Counted from the first letter of the stretch, positions 43,920-53,300 are shown. The stretch is 64,000 nucleotides of DNA from Pseudescherichia sp031998825 (GCF_031998825.1 NZ_DAMACX010000003.1:62001-126000), one strand, 5' to 3'. Numbers and translations are program-made. Notes: generated from the sequence alone by a model not told the origin.

Positions 43920-45386
43920 TTAACGCTGTAGCGTGGCGATGACCGCCCGATGCGCGCCCTGGGTGGCGATACGTTGCCAGGCGGCTTCAATGGCGGAGAC
44001 AAAGGTTGGGTTATGCGGCAGGTCGCTGCCAAAAATTTCGCTGAGGGAGAGCAGGGCCGCAACGCGCGCGTCCTCGCTGCTCTGAGCCACCTTCTCACGG
44101 AATTTCTCCGCCAGCGGATCGCGCACCTCAATGGCCTGGCCCGCGTCATCGACGCCGCTGACGTAGCGCATCCAGCCCGCCACGCCCAGCGCCAGCAGCG
44201 GCCACTCTGTCCCGCGCTCCAGGTGCAGGCGAATACTCTCCAGCATACGTTGAGGCAGCTTCTGGCTACCGTCCATCGCAATTTGCCAGGTGCGGTGCTG
44301 AAGCGCCGGATTAGCAAAGCGCGCCAGCAGGCTTTCGGCGTAGTCGGTTAGATCGACGCCGGTAATGCGCAGCGTTGGGGCCTGCTCATCCAGCATCAGA
44401 CGACGGGCGGCATCGCGGAAATGCGCGTCGGCCATACAGTCGTTGATGTGGGCGAAGCCAGCCAGATAGCCGAGATACGCTAAAAAGGAGTGGCTGCCGT
44501 TGAGCATCCGCAGCTTCATCTGCTCCCAGGGGAGAACGTCATCAACCATCTGCACGCCAGCGGCTTCCCATTCCGGACGCCCGGCGACAAAGTTGTCTTC
44601 GATGACCCACTGAATAAAAGGCTCGCAGCTGATGGCGCAGGGATCGTCCACCCCCAGCACCTCGGCGATCTCGGCCAGCGAGGCGTCGGTGGCGGCGGGA
44701 ACAATGCGATCGACCATCGTGCCCGGGAAGCTTACCTGCTCGCCGATCCACTCTGCCAGCTCGGCGGAGCGCTGCTGCGCCATCCCCAGCACGGCATTTT
44801 TCACTACGTGACCGTTATCCGGAATGTTGTCGCAAGAAAGGACGCTAAAGGGAGGCAGGCCTCGCTCGCGGCGGCGGGAGAGGGCCTCAACCAGAATGCC
44901 TGGCGCGGAGTGCGGCGCCTGCGGGTTCTGCAGATCGTGCATGATGCGTTCGTTGCGGGTATCCAGTTTGCCGGTGGCCGGATCGATGCAGTAGCCTTTC
45001 TCGGTGATAGTCAGGGAGACAATCGCCACCTGCGGCTCGCAAAACTTCTCAATAATGGCTGCCAGCGAGTCGAGCTTCGCGTTAAGGCACTCCTTCACCG
45101 CACCCACGACAATCGCCTGATTTCCCTCTGCGCCTTTCTCCAGCACGGTAAAGAGATGATCCTGCTCGCGGAGCTGGGTCATTAACGTGTCGCCGCTAAA
45201 CAGGCTGATCTCACAGATGCCCCAGTCACCGCCTCGGGCGTTCAGTACCCGATCGGTTAAGAGTGCCTGGTGAGCGCGGTGAAACGCACCAAACCCGAAG
45301 TGGACAATGCGCGAGCGCAGCGCCTGACGATCGTACCCTGGCTGTTGAACGTTTTCCGCGAGGGCAACAGAGGCAATAGTTTTCAT
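43920..45386 (-). CDS. yeiQ: Mannitol-dehydrogenase family oxidoreductase YeiQ
   Basis: NAD-dependent polyol/uronate dehydrogenase of the MDH/fructuronate reductase family. It has 488 residues as in E. coli YeiQ. The nucleotide loop is IVHFGFGAFHRAHQA; the family's catalytic Lys is in the region EEMKL/EQMKLRMLNGSHSF. I chose the ATG ending at 45386 because AGGTG lies 8 nt before it; a TTG two codons earlier is too close to that site. It is divergent from uxuA, which suggests it acts as the D-fructuronate reductase that feeds D-mannonate to UxuA. The true substrate is inferred. Confidence 0.9.
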   Translation of the reverse strand: MKTIASVALAENVQQPGYDRQALRSRIVHFGFGAFHRAHQALLTDRVLNARGGDWGICEISLFSGDTLMTQLREQDHLFTVLEKGAEGNQAIVVGAVKECLNAKLDSLAAIIEKFCEPQVAIVSLTITEKGYCIDPATGKLDTRNERIMHDLQNPQAPHSAPGILVEALSRRRERGLPPFSVLSCDNIPDNGHVVKNAVLGMAQQRSAELAEWIGEQVSFPGTMVDRIVPAATDASLAEIAEVLGVDDPCAISCEPFIQWVIEDNFVAGRPEWEAAGVQMVDDVLPWEQMKLRMLNGSHSFLAYLGYLAGFAHINDCMADAHFRDAARRLMLDEQAPTLRITGVDLTDYAESLLARFANPALQHRTWQIAMDGSQKLPQRMLESIRLHLERGTEWPLLALGVAGWMRYVSGVDDAGQAIEVRDPLAEKFREKVAQSSEDARVAALLSLSEIFGSDLPHNPTFVSAIEAAWQRIATQGAHRAVIATLQR

Positions 45387-45576
45387 GACCAATACACCTG
45401 ATTAACCAATAATTAACAAAATGCAGTGTAAAGTTATATGACAGCAAATTGAATTGGTGTGCCCCAAATATCTGAGGAACGTGAGCTGGATCAATCAAAG
45501 ATAGCGGACCAATTGACCCTTCCCGCGAAACATGTATGGTAGTCAACATCTGTATGAGCCATATTGGTATAACAAC
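45383..45576. promoter_or_regulatory. Shared yeiQ/uxuA control region with UxuR/ExuR-like sites
   Basis: The core AATTGGT/ATTGGT of the UxuR/ExuR (GntR-family) operator occurs four times: TATTGGTCATGA (minus strand) around 45383-45394, AATTGGTGTGCCCCAA at 45452-45467 (imperfect palindrome), ACCAATTG at 45508-45515 and ATATTGGTATAACAAC at 45561-45576. The known consensus is close to AATTGGTATACCAATT. One site overlaps the yeiQ ribosome site and start, another lies just before uxuA. Promoter hexamers were not fixed. Confidence 0.55.
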
Positions 45577-45594
45577 TTTATTGAGGATGAGGCG

Positions 45595-46785
45595 ATGGAA
45601 CAAACCTGGCGTTGGTACGGTCCGAACGATCCGGTTTCACTTGATGATGTGCGTCAGGCAGGCGCAACGGGCGTAGTCACCGCGCTACACCACATCCCTA
45701 ATGGGCAGGTGTGGCCGGTTGAAGAGATCAAACAGCGCCAGGCGCTGCTGGCTGAAAAAGGGTTAACCTGGTCGGTCGTTGAGAGCATTCCGGTACACGA
45801 AGAGATCAAAACCCACAGTGGCCAGGTTGACACCTGGATTGCCAACTACCAGCAGAGCATCCGTAACCTGGCGGCCTGCGGCATCGATACCATCTGCTAC
45901 AACTTTATGCCGATCCTCGACTGGACCCGTACCGATCTGGAGTATGAGCTGCCGGACGGTTCGAAAGCCCTGCGTTTCGATCAGATCGCCTTCGCCGCCT
46001 TCGAGCTACACGTTCTGAAGCGTAAAGGTGCGGAAGCGGACTACAGCGAAGAGGAGCAGCGTCAGGCGCAGGCATACTTCAACGCAGCCAGCGAGGCGGA
46101 GATCGACAAGCTGACCCGCAATATTATTGCTGGTCTACCGGGGGCGGAAGAGGGCTACACGCTGGACCAGTTCCGCGCCCGCCTGGCGGAGTATGACGGC
46201 ATCGATAAAGCGCAGCTGCGGGAGAATATGGCCGTCTTCCTGCGGGCGATTGTTCCGGTAGCGGAAGAGGCAGGTGTGCGCCTGGCGGTGCATCCGGACG
46301 ATCCGCCGCGCCCAATCCTCGGCCTGCCGCGTATTGTTTCTACCATTGAAGATATGCAGTGGTTAAAAGAGACGGTCGACAGCATCAACAACGGCTTCAC
46401 CATGTGTACCGGCTCCTACGGCGTGCGTGCCGATAACGATCTGGTGAAGATGGTAGAAACCTTTGGTGACCGTATTCACTTCACCCACCTGCGCTCAACC
46501 TGCCGGGAAGAGAACCCAAAAACCTTCCACGAGGCGGCGCATCTGCACGGCGACGTCGATATGGTGGCGGTGGTGAAAGCGATTTTGACCGAAGAGCAGC
46601 GGCGTAAACAGGCGGGCGATCTGCGTCCGATCCCGTTCCGTCCGGATCACGGCCATCAGATGCTTGACGATCTGCGGAAGAAAACCAACCCTGGCTATTC
46701 GGCTATTGGCCGCCTGAAGGGGATGGCGGAAGTGCGTGGTGTGGAGCTGGCGCTGAAGCAGATGCTGTTCCGCGATTTATTATAA
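45595..46785 (+). CDS. uxuA: Mannonate dehydratase UxuA
   Basis: Converts D-mannonate to 2-keto-3-deoxygluconate in hexuronate catabolism, a Mn2+/Fe2+ enzyme of the cytoplasm. It has 396 residues (E. coli 394). Conserved segments: MEQTWRWYGPNDPVSL, VCYNFMPILDWTRTDLEY region, AVHPDDPPRPILGLPRIVST, FTHLRSTCREENPKTFHEAAHL and RPDHGHQMLDDL. The ATG at 45595 follows GAGGATGAGG; the frame opens 63 nt earlier but that part is not conserved. In E. coli uxuA pairs with uxuB elsewhere on the chromosome; here it pairs with yeiQ. Confidence 0.95.
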   Translation: MEQTWRWYGPNDPVSLDDVRQAGATGVVTALHHIPNGQVWPVEEIKQRQALLAEKGLTWSVVESIPVHEEIKTHSGQVDTWIANYQQSIRNLAACGIDTICYNFMPILDWTRTDLEYELPDGSKALRFDQIAFAAFELHVLKRKGAEADYSEEEQRQAQAYFNAASEAEIDKLTRNIIAGLPGAEEGYTLDQFRARLAEYDGIDKAQLRENMAVFLRAIVPVAEEAGVRLAVHPDDPPRPILGLPRIVSTIEDMQWLKETVDSINNGFTMCTGSYGVRADNDLVKMVETFGDRIHFTHLRSTCREENPKTFHEAAHLHGDVDMVAVVKAILTEEQRRKQAGDLRPIPFRPDHGHQMLDDLRKKTNPGYSAIGRLKGMAEVRGVELALKQMLFRDLL

Positions 46786-46801
46786 GTTTTCGTGAACTTA
46801 C

Positions 46802-46836
46802 GTAGGCCGGGTAAGGCGTTTAGCCGCCACCCGGCG
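46802..46836. repeat. REP element between uxuA and efpL
   Basis: GTAGGCCGGGTAAGGCG followed by the complementary GCCGCCACCCGGCG forms the typical REP hairpin in the gap of two convergent genes. Confidence 0.85.
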
Positions 46837-46851
46837 TTCACTTACGGGATC

Positions 46852-47424
46852 TTAATCCGCGCGGCCCATGTAGCGGCTCTCTTCGATATGAATACGGATC
46901 TTCTCGCCGGTGGTCAGGTACTCAGGCACCTGGATCACCAGACCGGTGCTCAGGGTCGCTGGCTTAGTCCGTGAACTGGCCGATGCGCCTTTAATGCCCG
47001 GCGCGGTCTCCACAATTTCCAGATCTACCGTCTGCGGCAGCTCCAGCGCCAGCAGCTGACCATCCCACGTCAGAACCTGCATATCCGGCATGCCGCCTTC
47101 CGGCATAAACTGTAACTCTTCTTCAATCTGCTCTTTGGTGAAGATATACGGGGTGTAATCCTCTTTATCCATAAAGACGTATTCGTTGCCGTCCACGTAG
47201 GAGAAGTCAACGAAGCGACGGGTCAGGGTTACGGTATCAACGATATCATCGCCCTTGAAGCGCTCTTCCACTTTCAGCCCGGTGCGGACGTCGGCGAAGC
47301 GCATTTTATAGAGGGTGGCTGCGCCGCGGGCGCTGGGAGACTGAATATCGATATTTTTTACAATCAGCAGCTTACCGTTGTAATTCAATACCATACCTTT
47401 TTTGATTTCGTTCGCTCTTGCCAT
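46852..47424 (-). CDS. efpL: Elongation factor P-like protein EfpL (YeiP)
   Basis: EF-P paralogue that relieves ribosome stalling at polyproline and related motifs. It has 190 residues as in E. coli. Residue 33 is Arg in the beta3-beta4 loop (QSPSARGAATLYKMR), so it does not need the lysine modification of EF-P. I chose the ATG ending at 47424 (MARANEIKKGMVL) with AGGATCC upstream; the longer frame to 47544 is unconserved. Monocistronic, divergent from yeiW. Confidence 0.95.
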   Translation of the reverse strand: MARANEIKKGMVLNYNGKLLIVKNIDIQSPSARGAATLYKMRFADVRTGLKVEERFKGDDIVDTVTLTRRFVDFSYVDGNEYVFMDKEDYTPYIFTKEQIEEELQFMPEGGMPDMQVLTWDGQLLALELPQTVDLEIVETAPGIKGASASSRTKPATLSTGLVIQVPEYLTTGEKIRIHIEESRYMGRAD

Positions 47425-47580
47425 GATGGATCCTGTGCGGGAAAGTGGGAAAAATATCGCGACAAAGTACTCGCGAGGGGCGCAGTTGGCAAGCCTCTTC
47501 GCCAGGTTTTGCATCTTCACTACGAAAAGTGTTAGCGTCGGCATTTACTGCGCTATTCATCACTAAAAGAGAGCCGTTTT

Positions 47581-47835
47581 ATGGAGTGTCGCCCGGACTG
47601 CGGAGCCTGCTGTACCGCCCCGTCAATCAGTAGTCCAATCCCCGGGATGCCCAACGGCAAACCGGCCAATACGCGCTGCGTCCAGCTCTCTGCGGATAAC
47701 CTCTGCAACATCTTTGGCTCGCCCCTGCGCCCAAAGGTCTGTTCCGGCCTGCAGCCGTCACGGGAGATGTGCCTCACCAGCCGCGACGAGGCGATAACCT
47801 GGCTACTCCAGCTCGAAGCGGCAACCGCACCCTAA
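47581..47835 (+). CDS. yeiW: Cys-rich YkgJ/UPF0153-family protein YeiW
   Basis: 84-residue protein with a probable zinc- or iron-binding cysteine cluster: CRPDCGACC at the N-terminus, then single Cys residues in RCVQL, LCNIF, KVCSG and MCLTS. Length equals E. coli YeiW. Function unknown. Its last 4 nt overlap the convergent setB. Confidence 0.9.
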   Translation: MECRPDCGACCTAPSISSPIPGMPNGKPANTRCVQLSADNLCNIFGSPLRPKVCSGLQPSREMCLTSRDEAITWLLQLEAATAP

Positions 47836-49013
47836 ACGTCCTTAATCCGCGCCAGGCAAACGGCGGCCATCAGCGCCATCACCAGTGCGATCCAGAACAC
47901 GGCGTGATAGCTCCAGATCTCCGCCACTACCCCGGCCATTGAGCCCGCGATGATCCAGCCGACGCGGGTGGTATTGGTATAGAGCGTAGTAGCGGCCCCG
48001 GCCTGGCCCGGCATCAGATCCTGGAAGTAGAGCATGCCAATCCCCGCCAGAATGCCGATATAGATGGCGTTCAGCAGCTGGAAGGCCAGCAGCAGAGCGG
48101 GGGTGTGCACCGTCAGCATGGCGATATAGAACAGCACGCCGCCTACCACTGCGATGCGCATCAGAAAGCGCTTCCCGAAGCGTTTTGCATAGTAGCCTGC
48201 AATCAGCATCGTTGGGATCTCCAGCCCGGCGGCGGTGCCCATCATCACGCCAGCCAGTTTCTCCGGCAGGTGCAGCTCTTCAATAATAAACAGCGGCATA
48301 TTGATAATGTAGAGGCTGTTGGTGCCCCACATCAGGGTGCAGATAGTAAACAGCAGCAGAGCGTCGCAGCGGTTGGTGCGCGGCGCTTCAGCTACGCCAG
48401 TGGCGAGCCGTGGCTCTTTACGCATGGCGGGCAGAAAGAGCCAGACCATCACACCACAGACGATATAGGCTACCGCCGCGCTGAGGTACATCGTCGTAAA
48501 GCCAAACCCCATCGCCAGGGCGTAGGCCAGCGGCGGGCCAATCACCCATGCCAGCGACACCTGGGCGCGCAGGATTGAGCTGAACATCACCGCTTCCCGC
48601 CCGGTATGGTCAGCATGCTCCCTGGCAAGAGCGAACATCTGTGGGTTAGCGGTGGAGCCAAAGCTGCTCAGGAATACGCCAATGAACAGCAGAATAAAAT
48701 AGTTGCGGTTCCAGGCAAACAGCACGCAGGACAGCACCCCGAGCAGGCAGCAGAAGACGATCAGGTTTTTCCGGCTGCCTTTACGGTCGGATCGTCCGGC
48801 CAGGAACTGGCTGACCAGGATGCCGATCACCGCGCTGCCGGTAAAGAAGAAGCCAACCATCGCTGGACGAACGTGCACCTCGTTAGTCAAAAACAGGCTC
48901 AGGGTAGGGGTCTGTAACGCCCCGGCGATGCCGGTTAAGAAGGCAACGATCAGGAACGCGGCAGAGGTGAAATCAACGGGTCTTGGGGCAGCGTCAGCAG
49001 GGGAAGTTTGCAT
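47832..49013 (-). CDS. setB: Sugar efflux transporter SetB
   Basis: MFS exporter of lactose, glucose and related sugars in the inner membrane, reported to influence chromosome segregation in E. coli. It has 393 residues, 12 helices; MFS motif A is FLAGRSDRKGSRKNLIVFC. The start is the ATG ending at 49013. It is divergent from fruB across 371 bp; the preTA and yeiL-type genes found near fru in other strains are not here. Confidence 0.93.
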   Translation of the reverse strand: MQTSPADAAPRPVDFTSAAFLIVAFLTGIAGALQTPTLSLFLTNEVHVRPAMVGFFFTGSAVIGILVSQFLAGRSDRKGSRKNLIVFCCLLGVLSCVLFAWNRNYFILLFIGVFLSSFGSTANPQMFALAREHADHTGREAVMFSSILRAQVSLAWVIGPPLAYALAMGFGFTTMYLSAAVAYIVCGVMVWLFLPAMRKEPRLATGVAEAPRTNRCDALLLFTICTLMWGTNSLYIINMPLFIIEELHLPEKLAGVMMGTAAGLEIPTMLIAGYYAKRFGKRFLMRIAVVGGVLFYIAMLTVHTPALLLAFQLLNAIYIGILAGIGMLYFQDLMPGQAGAATTLYTNTTRVGWIIAGSMAGVVAEIWSYHAVFWIALVMALMAAVCLARIKDV

Positions 49014-49283
49014 CTTGGACTATCGTTTATCGTAGAGAGACGCGGATTTTACGCCGCTGGAGCGAAAATAGACAGCTATCGGACCGGGTTTTGCCACAAA
49101 AAAGCAAAACGCTATTTTGAAATAATTATCATTAAGGCTGACATTGCTGAAACAGGCCGCGAAGACGGCAAATTTTGTTCAGCAGCGCGTCGGCAAGCGG
49201 TAGAAAAATGTGCATTAGCTCTAAATTTTAATACCTAAATTAAGAGTTTCCTTGATCGATGGAGCAGTCTGAGCAAGACTTCG

Positions 49284-49364
49284 TGAAACGTTTCAGCGTC
49301 ATCTGCCCGATCTTTCTTTGCGCCGGTGACGCTCCATTTCACCAGCTAGCTGAAACGATTCAAG
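49284..49364 (+). promoter_or_regulatory. Two Cra (FruR) operators upstream of fruB
   Basis: TGAAACGTTTCAGC at 49284-49297 and GCTGAAACGATTCAAG at 49349-49364 match the Cra consensus (near-palindrome around GCTGAAACGNTTCA). The E. coli fruBKA promoter has two such sites. Cra represses until fructose-1-phosphate is present. The 371-bp gap between setB and fruB otherwise shows no gene. Confidence 0.88.
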
Positions 49365-49384
49365 TTCAGCAGGAGTGGAGATTC

Positions 49385-50515
49385 ATGTTCCAGTTATCCG
49401 TTCAGGACATCCATCCAGGCCAGCAGGCCGGTAATAAAGAAGAGGCTATTCGCCAGATAGCGGGCGCGCTGGTGCAGGCGGGCAATGTGGCTGACGGCTA
49501 CGTGGCCGGTATGCTCGCGCGCGAGCAGCAGACCTCGACCTTCCTTGGCAACGGCATCGCTATTCCGCACGGCACTACCGATACCCGTGATCAGGTGCTG
49601 AAAACCGGCGTGCAGGTCTACCAGTTCCCGCAGGGCGTCCTGTGGGGGGAAGGACAGGTGGCCTATGTCGCCATCGGTATCGCTGCCAGCTCCGATGAGC
49701 ACCTGGGCCTGCTGCGCCAGCTGACCCACGTTCTGAGCGATGATGACGTCGCAGCCCAGCTACAGTCAGCGACGACGGCTGAAGAGCTGCGCGCCCTGCT
49801 GATGGGTGAAAAGCAGAGTGCCGGCATGAAGCTGGATAACGAGACGCTGACCCTCGACGTCGCCGCCAGCGATCTGGTGACTCTGCAAGCCCTGAACGCC
49901 GGACGCCTGAAAGAGGCCGGTGCAGTTGACGTTAACTTCGTGACCCGCGCCATCAGCGAACAGCCGCTGAACCTCGGCCAGGGTATCTGGCTGAACGACA
50001 GCGCCGAAGGCAACCTGCAGAGCGCCATTGCCGTCAGCCGGGCGGCAAACGCCTTTGACGTAAACGGCGAGCGCGCGGCGCTGCTGGTGAGCGTGGCGAT
50101 GACCGACAACGGTCCGGAAGCGGTGCTGAAGCGTCTGGCTGACATTCTGCTGGCGAATAAAGCTGACCGCCTGCTGTCCGCTGATTCCGCCACGCTGCTG
50201 GCGCTGCTGACCAGCGATGATGCGCTGAAGGCTGACGTGCTGAACGCCGAGTTTGTTGTGCGTAACGAGCACGGCCTGCACGCTCGTCCGGGTACGATGC
50301 TGGTCAATACCATTAAACAGTTTAACAGCGACGTGACCGTCACCAACCTGGACGGCAGCGGCAAGCCGGCCAACGGTCGCAGCCTGATGAAGGTAGTGGC
50401 GCTGGGCGTCAAGAAGGGCCATCGCCTGCGCTTTACCGCGCAGGGCGAAGATGCTGAACAGGCGCTGCAGGCGATTGGCGAAGCCATCGCGAGCGGTCTG
50501 GGGGAGGGCGCATAA
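49385..50515 (+). CDS. fruB: Fructose PTS diphosphoryl transfer protein FruB (EIIA-HPr)
   Basis: Carries phosphate from Enzyme I to FruA. It has 376 residues as in E. coli. The EIIA domain has its His in NGIAIPHGTTD near residue 62; a middle M domain follows; the C-terminal HPr-like domain has the active His in NEHGLHARPGTML. The ATG at 49385 follows AGGAGTGGAG. A frame starting at 49259 runs through the operators and is rejected. The stop and the fruK ATG overlap (TAATG). Confidence 0.97.
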   Translation: MFQLSVQDIHPGQQAGNKEEAIRQIAGALVQAGNVADGYVAGMLAREQQTSTFLGNGIAIPHGTTDTRDQVLKTGVQVYQFPQGVLWGEGQVAYVAIGIAASSDEHLGLLRQLTHVLSDDDVAAQLQSATTAEELRALLMGEKQSAGMKLDNETLTLDVAASDLVTLQALNAGRLKEAGAVDVNFVTRAISEQPLNLGQGIWLNDSAEGNLQSAIAVSRAANAFDVNGERAALLVSVAMTDNGPEAVLKRLADILLANKADRLLSADSATLLALLTSDDALKADVLNAEFVVRNEHGLHARPGTMLVNTIKQFNSDVTVTNLDGSGKPANGRSLMKVVALGVKKGHRLRFTAQGEDAEQALQAIGEAIASGLGEGA

Positions 50516-51453
50516 TGAGCAGACGTGTAGCCACCATCACCCTTAACCCAGCCTACGACCTGGTGGGATTCACCCCGGAAATTGAACGCGGTGAAGTGAA
50601 CCTCGTCCGGACTACCGGCCTGCACGCGGCAGGTAAAGGCATCAACGTCGCCAAGGTGCTTAAAGACCTCGGCATTGATGTTACCGTTGGCGGTTTCCTC
50701 GGCAAAGACAATCAGGATGGCTTCCAGCAGCTGTTCAGCGAGCTGGGGATTGCCAACCGTTTCCAGGTGGTGCAGGGACGTACCCGCATCAACGTTAAGC
50801 TGACCGAAAAAGATAGCGAGGTCACCGATTTCAACTTCTCTGGTTTTGAAGTGACCCCGTCGGACTGGGAACGCTTTGTCGCCGACTCCCTGAGCTGGCT
50901 GGGCCAGTTCGATATGGTTTGCGTCAGCGGTAGCCTGCCGGCCGGCGTCAGTCCGGAAGCCTTTACCGACTGGATGACCCGCCTGCGCAGCCAGTGCCCG
51001 TGCATCATCTTCGATAGCAGCCGCGAGGCGCTGGTCGCCGGGCTGAAAGCCGCGCCGTGGCTGGTGAAGCCGAACCGCCGCGAGCTGGAGATCTGGGCCG
51101 GGCGCAAGCTGCCTGAGCTGAAAGATGTGATTGAAGCCGCTCATGCCCTTCGCGAGCAGGGGATCGCCCACGTGGTGATTTCGCTGGGTGCGGAAGGCGC
51201 GCTGTGGGTTAACGCTTCAGGCGAATGGATCGCCAAACCGCCGTCAATGGAGGTGGTAAGCACCGTTGGCGCAGGGGATTCGATGGTTGGTGGCCTGATT
51301 TATGGCCTGCTGATGCGTGAGTCCAGTGAGCATACGTTACGCCTTGCGACCGCTGTCGCGGCGCTGGCCGTGAGCCAGAGTAACGTGGGCATTACCGATC
51401 GTACCCAGTTAGCCGCGATGATGGCGCGCGTTGACTTAAAACCTTTTAACTAA
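50515..51453 (+). CDS. fruK: 1-phosphofructokinase FruK
   Basis: Phosphorylates fructose-1-phosphate to fructose-1,6-bisphosphate with ATP. It has 312 residues as in E. coli. PfkB family signatures: GLHAAGKGINVAKVLKDLG at the N-terminus and VSTVGAGDSMVGG with the catalytic Asp near residue 250. Translationally coupled to fruB; fruA begins 15 bp downstream after CAGGAG. Confidence 0.97.
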   Translation: MSRRVATITLNPAYDLVGFTPEIERGEVNLVRTTGLHAAGKGINVAKVLKDLGIDVTVGGFLGKDNQDGFQQLFSELGIANRFQVVQGRTRINVKLTEKDSEVTDFNFSGFEVTPSDWERFVADSLSWLGQFDMVCVSGSLPAGVSPEAFTDWMTRLRSQCPCIIFDSSREALVAGLKAAPWLVKPNRRELEIWAGRKLPELKDVIEAAHALREQGIAHVVISLGAEGALWVNASGEWIAKPPSMEVVSTVGAGDSMVGGLIYGLLMRESSEHTLRLATAVAALAVSQSNVGITDRTQLAAMMARVDLKPFN

Positions 51454-51468
51454 CAGCAGGAGAGCATA

Positions 51469-53166
51469 ATGAAAACGCTGCTGATTATTGACTCCGCTCT
51501 TGGACAGGCTCGCGCTTACATGGCGAAAACCCTGCTGGGTGCGGCGGCACAAAAAGCAAATCTGCAATTTATCGACAACCCGAATGAAGCGGAGCTGGCG
51601 ATTGTGCTCGGCTCCAGCGTGCCAAACGACAGCGCCCTGAGCGGCAAGAAGGTGTGGCTTGGCGACGTAAACCGCGCCGTTGCACATCCGGAGCTGTTCC
51701 TGAGCGAGGCGAAAAGTCACGCCGCGGTCTACAGCGCCCCGGTCGCCACCGCTGCGACTGCCGCCCCGGCGGCGAGCGGCGGCGTGAAGCGCATTGTGGC
51801 GGTGACCGCATGCCCGACCGGCGTAGCGCACACCTTTATGGCGGCGGAAGCGATCGAAACCGAAGCCAAAAAACGCGGCTGGTGGGTGAAGGTTGAAACC
51901 CGCGGCTCCGTGGGTGCTGGCAATGCCATCACTCCGGAAGAGGTGGCCGAGGCGGATCTGGTGATCGTTGCGGCAGATATCGAAGTGGATCTGGCGAAGT
52001 TTGCCGGTAAGCCGATGTACCGTACCACCACCGGTCTGGCGCTGAAGAAAACCGCGCAGGAGCTGGATAAGGCCCAGGCGGAAGCCAAGCCTTACCAGCC
52101 TTCCGGCAAAGCCCAGGCGGCGACGGAAGGGAAGAAAGAGGGCGCGGGCGCGTACCGTCACCTGCTGACCGGCGTCTCCTATATGCTGCCGATGGTGGTG
52201 GCGGGCGGTCTCTGTATCGCTCTGTCGTTTGCCTTTGGTATCGAAGCGTTTAAAACCCCTGACACCCTGGCCGCTGCGCTGATGCAGATCGGTGGCGGCT
52301 CGGCGTTCGCGCTGATGGTGCCGGTGCTGGCAGGTTACATTGCGTTCTCTATTGCCGACCGTCCGGGTCTGACTCCCGGCCTGATTGGCGGCATGCTGGC
52401 GGTCAGCACTGGCTCCGGCTTTATCGGCGGTATCATTGCGGGCTTCCTCGCAGGCTACGTAGCGAAAGCGATCAGCCAGAAGCTGAAGCTGCCGCCAAGC
52501 ATGGAGGCGCTGAAGCCTATCCTGATCATTCCGCTCTTCTCCAGCCTGGTGGTTGGCCTGGCGATGATCTACCTGATCGGTAAACCGGTTGCGGGTATCC
52601 TGACGGGCCTGACCCACTGGCTGCAAACCATGGGTACGGCGAACGCGGTACTGCTGGGAGCGATCCTCGGCGGCATGATGTGTACCGACATGGGTGGTCC
52701 GGTTAACAAAGCGGCCTATGCCTTCGGCGTTGGCCTGCTGAGTACCCAGACCTATGCGCCGATGGCTGCTATCATGGCCGCGGGTATGGTACCGCCGCTG
52801 GCGATGGGTGTTGCAACCATGGTTGCCCGTAAGAAGTTCGATAAAGGGCAGCAGGAGGGGGGCAAAGCCGCGCTGGTGCTGGGCCTGTGCTTTATTTCCG
52901 AAGGCGCAATTCCGTTTGCCGCGCGCGATCCTATGCGGGTGATCCCGTGCTGTATCGTAGGTGGCGCGGTGACCGGGGCTATCTCAATGGCGATTGGCGC
53001 GAAGCTGATGGCGCCGCACGGCGGTCTGTTTGTGCTGCTGATCCCGGGTGCGATTACGCCGGTGCTGGGTTACCTGGTGGCGATTGTTGCCGGTACGCTG
53101 CTGGCGGGTCTGGCCTATGCCTTCCTGAAACGTCCGGAAGCGGAAATGGCGGTAAAAACCGCGTAA
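51469..53166 (+). CDS. fruA: Fructose-specific PTS permease FruA (EIIB'BC)
   Basis: Transports and phosphorylates fructose to fructose-1-phosphate. It has 565 residues (E. coli 563). An N-terminal duplicated EIIB' domain lacking the active Cys is followed by an Ala-rich linker and EIIB with the phospho-Cys in VTACPTGVAHTFMAAEA. The EIIC part has about ten membrane segments (GGMMCTDMGGPVNKAAYAF, FISEGAIPFAARDP). Last gene of the Cra-controlled operon. Confidence 0.97.
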   Translation: MKTLLIIDSALGQARAYMAKTLLGAAAQKANLQFIDNPNEAELAIVLGSSVPNDSALSGKKVWLGDVNRAVAHPELFLSEAKSHAAVYSAPVATAATAAPAASGGVKRIVAVTACPTGVAHTFMAAEAIETEAKKRGWWVKVETRGSVGAGNAITPEEVAEADLVIVAADIEVDLAKFAGKPMYRTTTGLALKKTAQELDKAQAEAKPYQPSGKAQAATEGKKEGAGAYRHLLTGVSYMLPMVVAGGLCIALSFAFGIEAFKTPDTLAAALMQIGGGSAFALMVPVLAGYIAFSIADRPGLTPGLIGGMLAVSTGSGFIGGIIAGFLAGYVAKAISQKLKLPPSMEALKPILIIPLFSSLVVGLAMIYLIGKPVAGILTGLTHWLQTMGTANAVLLGAILGGMMCTDMGGPVNKAAYAFGVGLLSTQTYAPMAAIMAAGMVPPLAMGVATMVARKKFDKGQQEGGKAALVLGLCFISEGAIPFAARDPMRVIPCCIVGGAVTGAISMAIGAKLMAPHGGLFVLLIPGAITPVLGYLVAIVAGTLLAGLAYAFLKRPEAEMAVKTA

Positions 53167-53180
53167 CGCTTGCTGGATCA

Positions 53181-53210
53181 AAAAGGGCAGCCCACGGGCT
53201 GCCCTTTTTT
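53181..53210 (+). terminator. fruA terminator (intact copy)
   Basis: GGGCAGCC and GGCTGCCC form a perfect stem around CACG, followed by six T, 15 nt past the fruA stop. The 3' part of this terminator (53188-53210) is repeated exactly at 53960-53982. Confidence 0.95.
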
Positions 53211-53250
53211 ATGGGAAGAGAGGGAGGAATATGAGGGGCCGCAGTGGTTT

Positions 53251-53300
53251 CCGTTCACCTCATGGGCTGTGCTTTTCTGAAAAACCTACACACGTGAACG
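53251..53300 (+). repeat. Left 50-bp symmetric end of the structured element
   Basis: Begins CCGTTCACCT and ends CACACGTGAACG exactly 50 bp later, so it is itself flanked by inverted heptamers. It is the inverted counterpart of 53852-53901: the outer 10 bp are identical and the inner 12 bp are identical, with the 28 bp between them largely different. Confidence 0.8.

Noticed and set aside
49113..49135. Fur-box-like AT-rich sequence in the setB-fruB gap
   Set aside because: Only a partial match (AATAATTATCATTA) in an AT-rich stretch and neither neighbour is iron-related.
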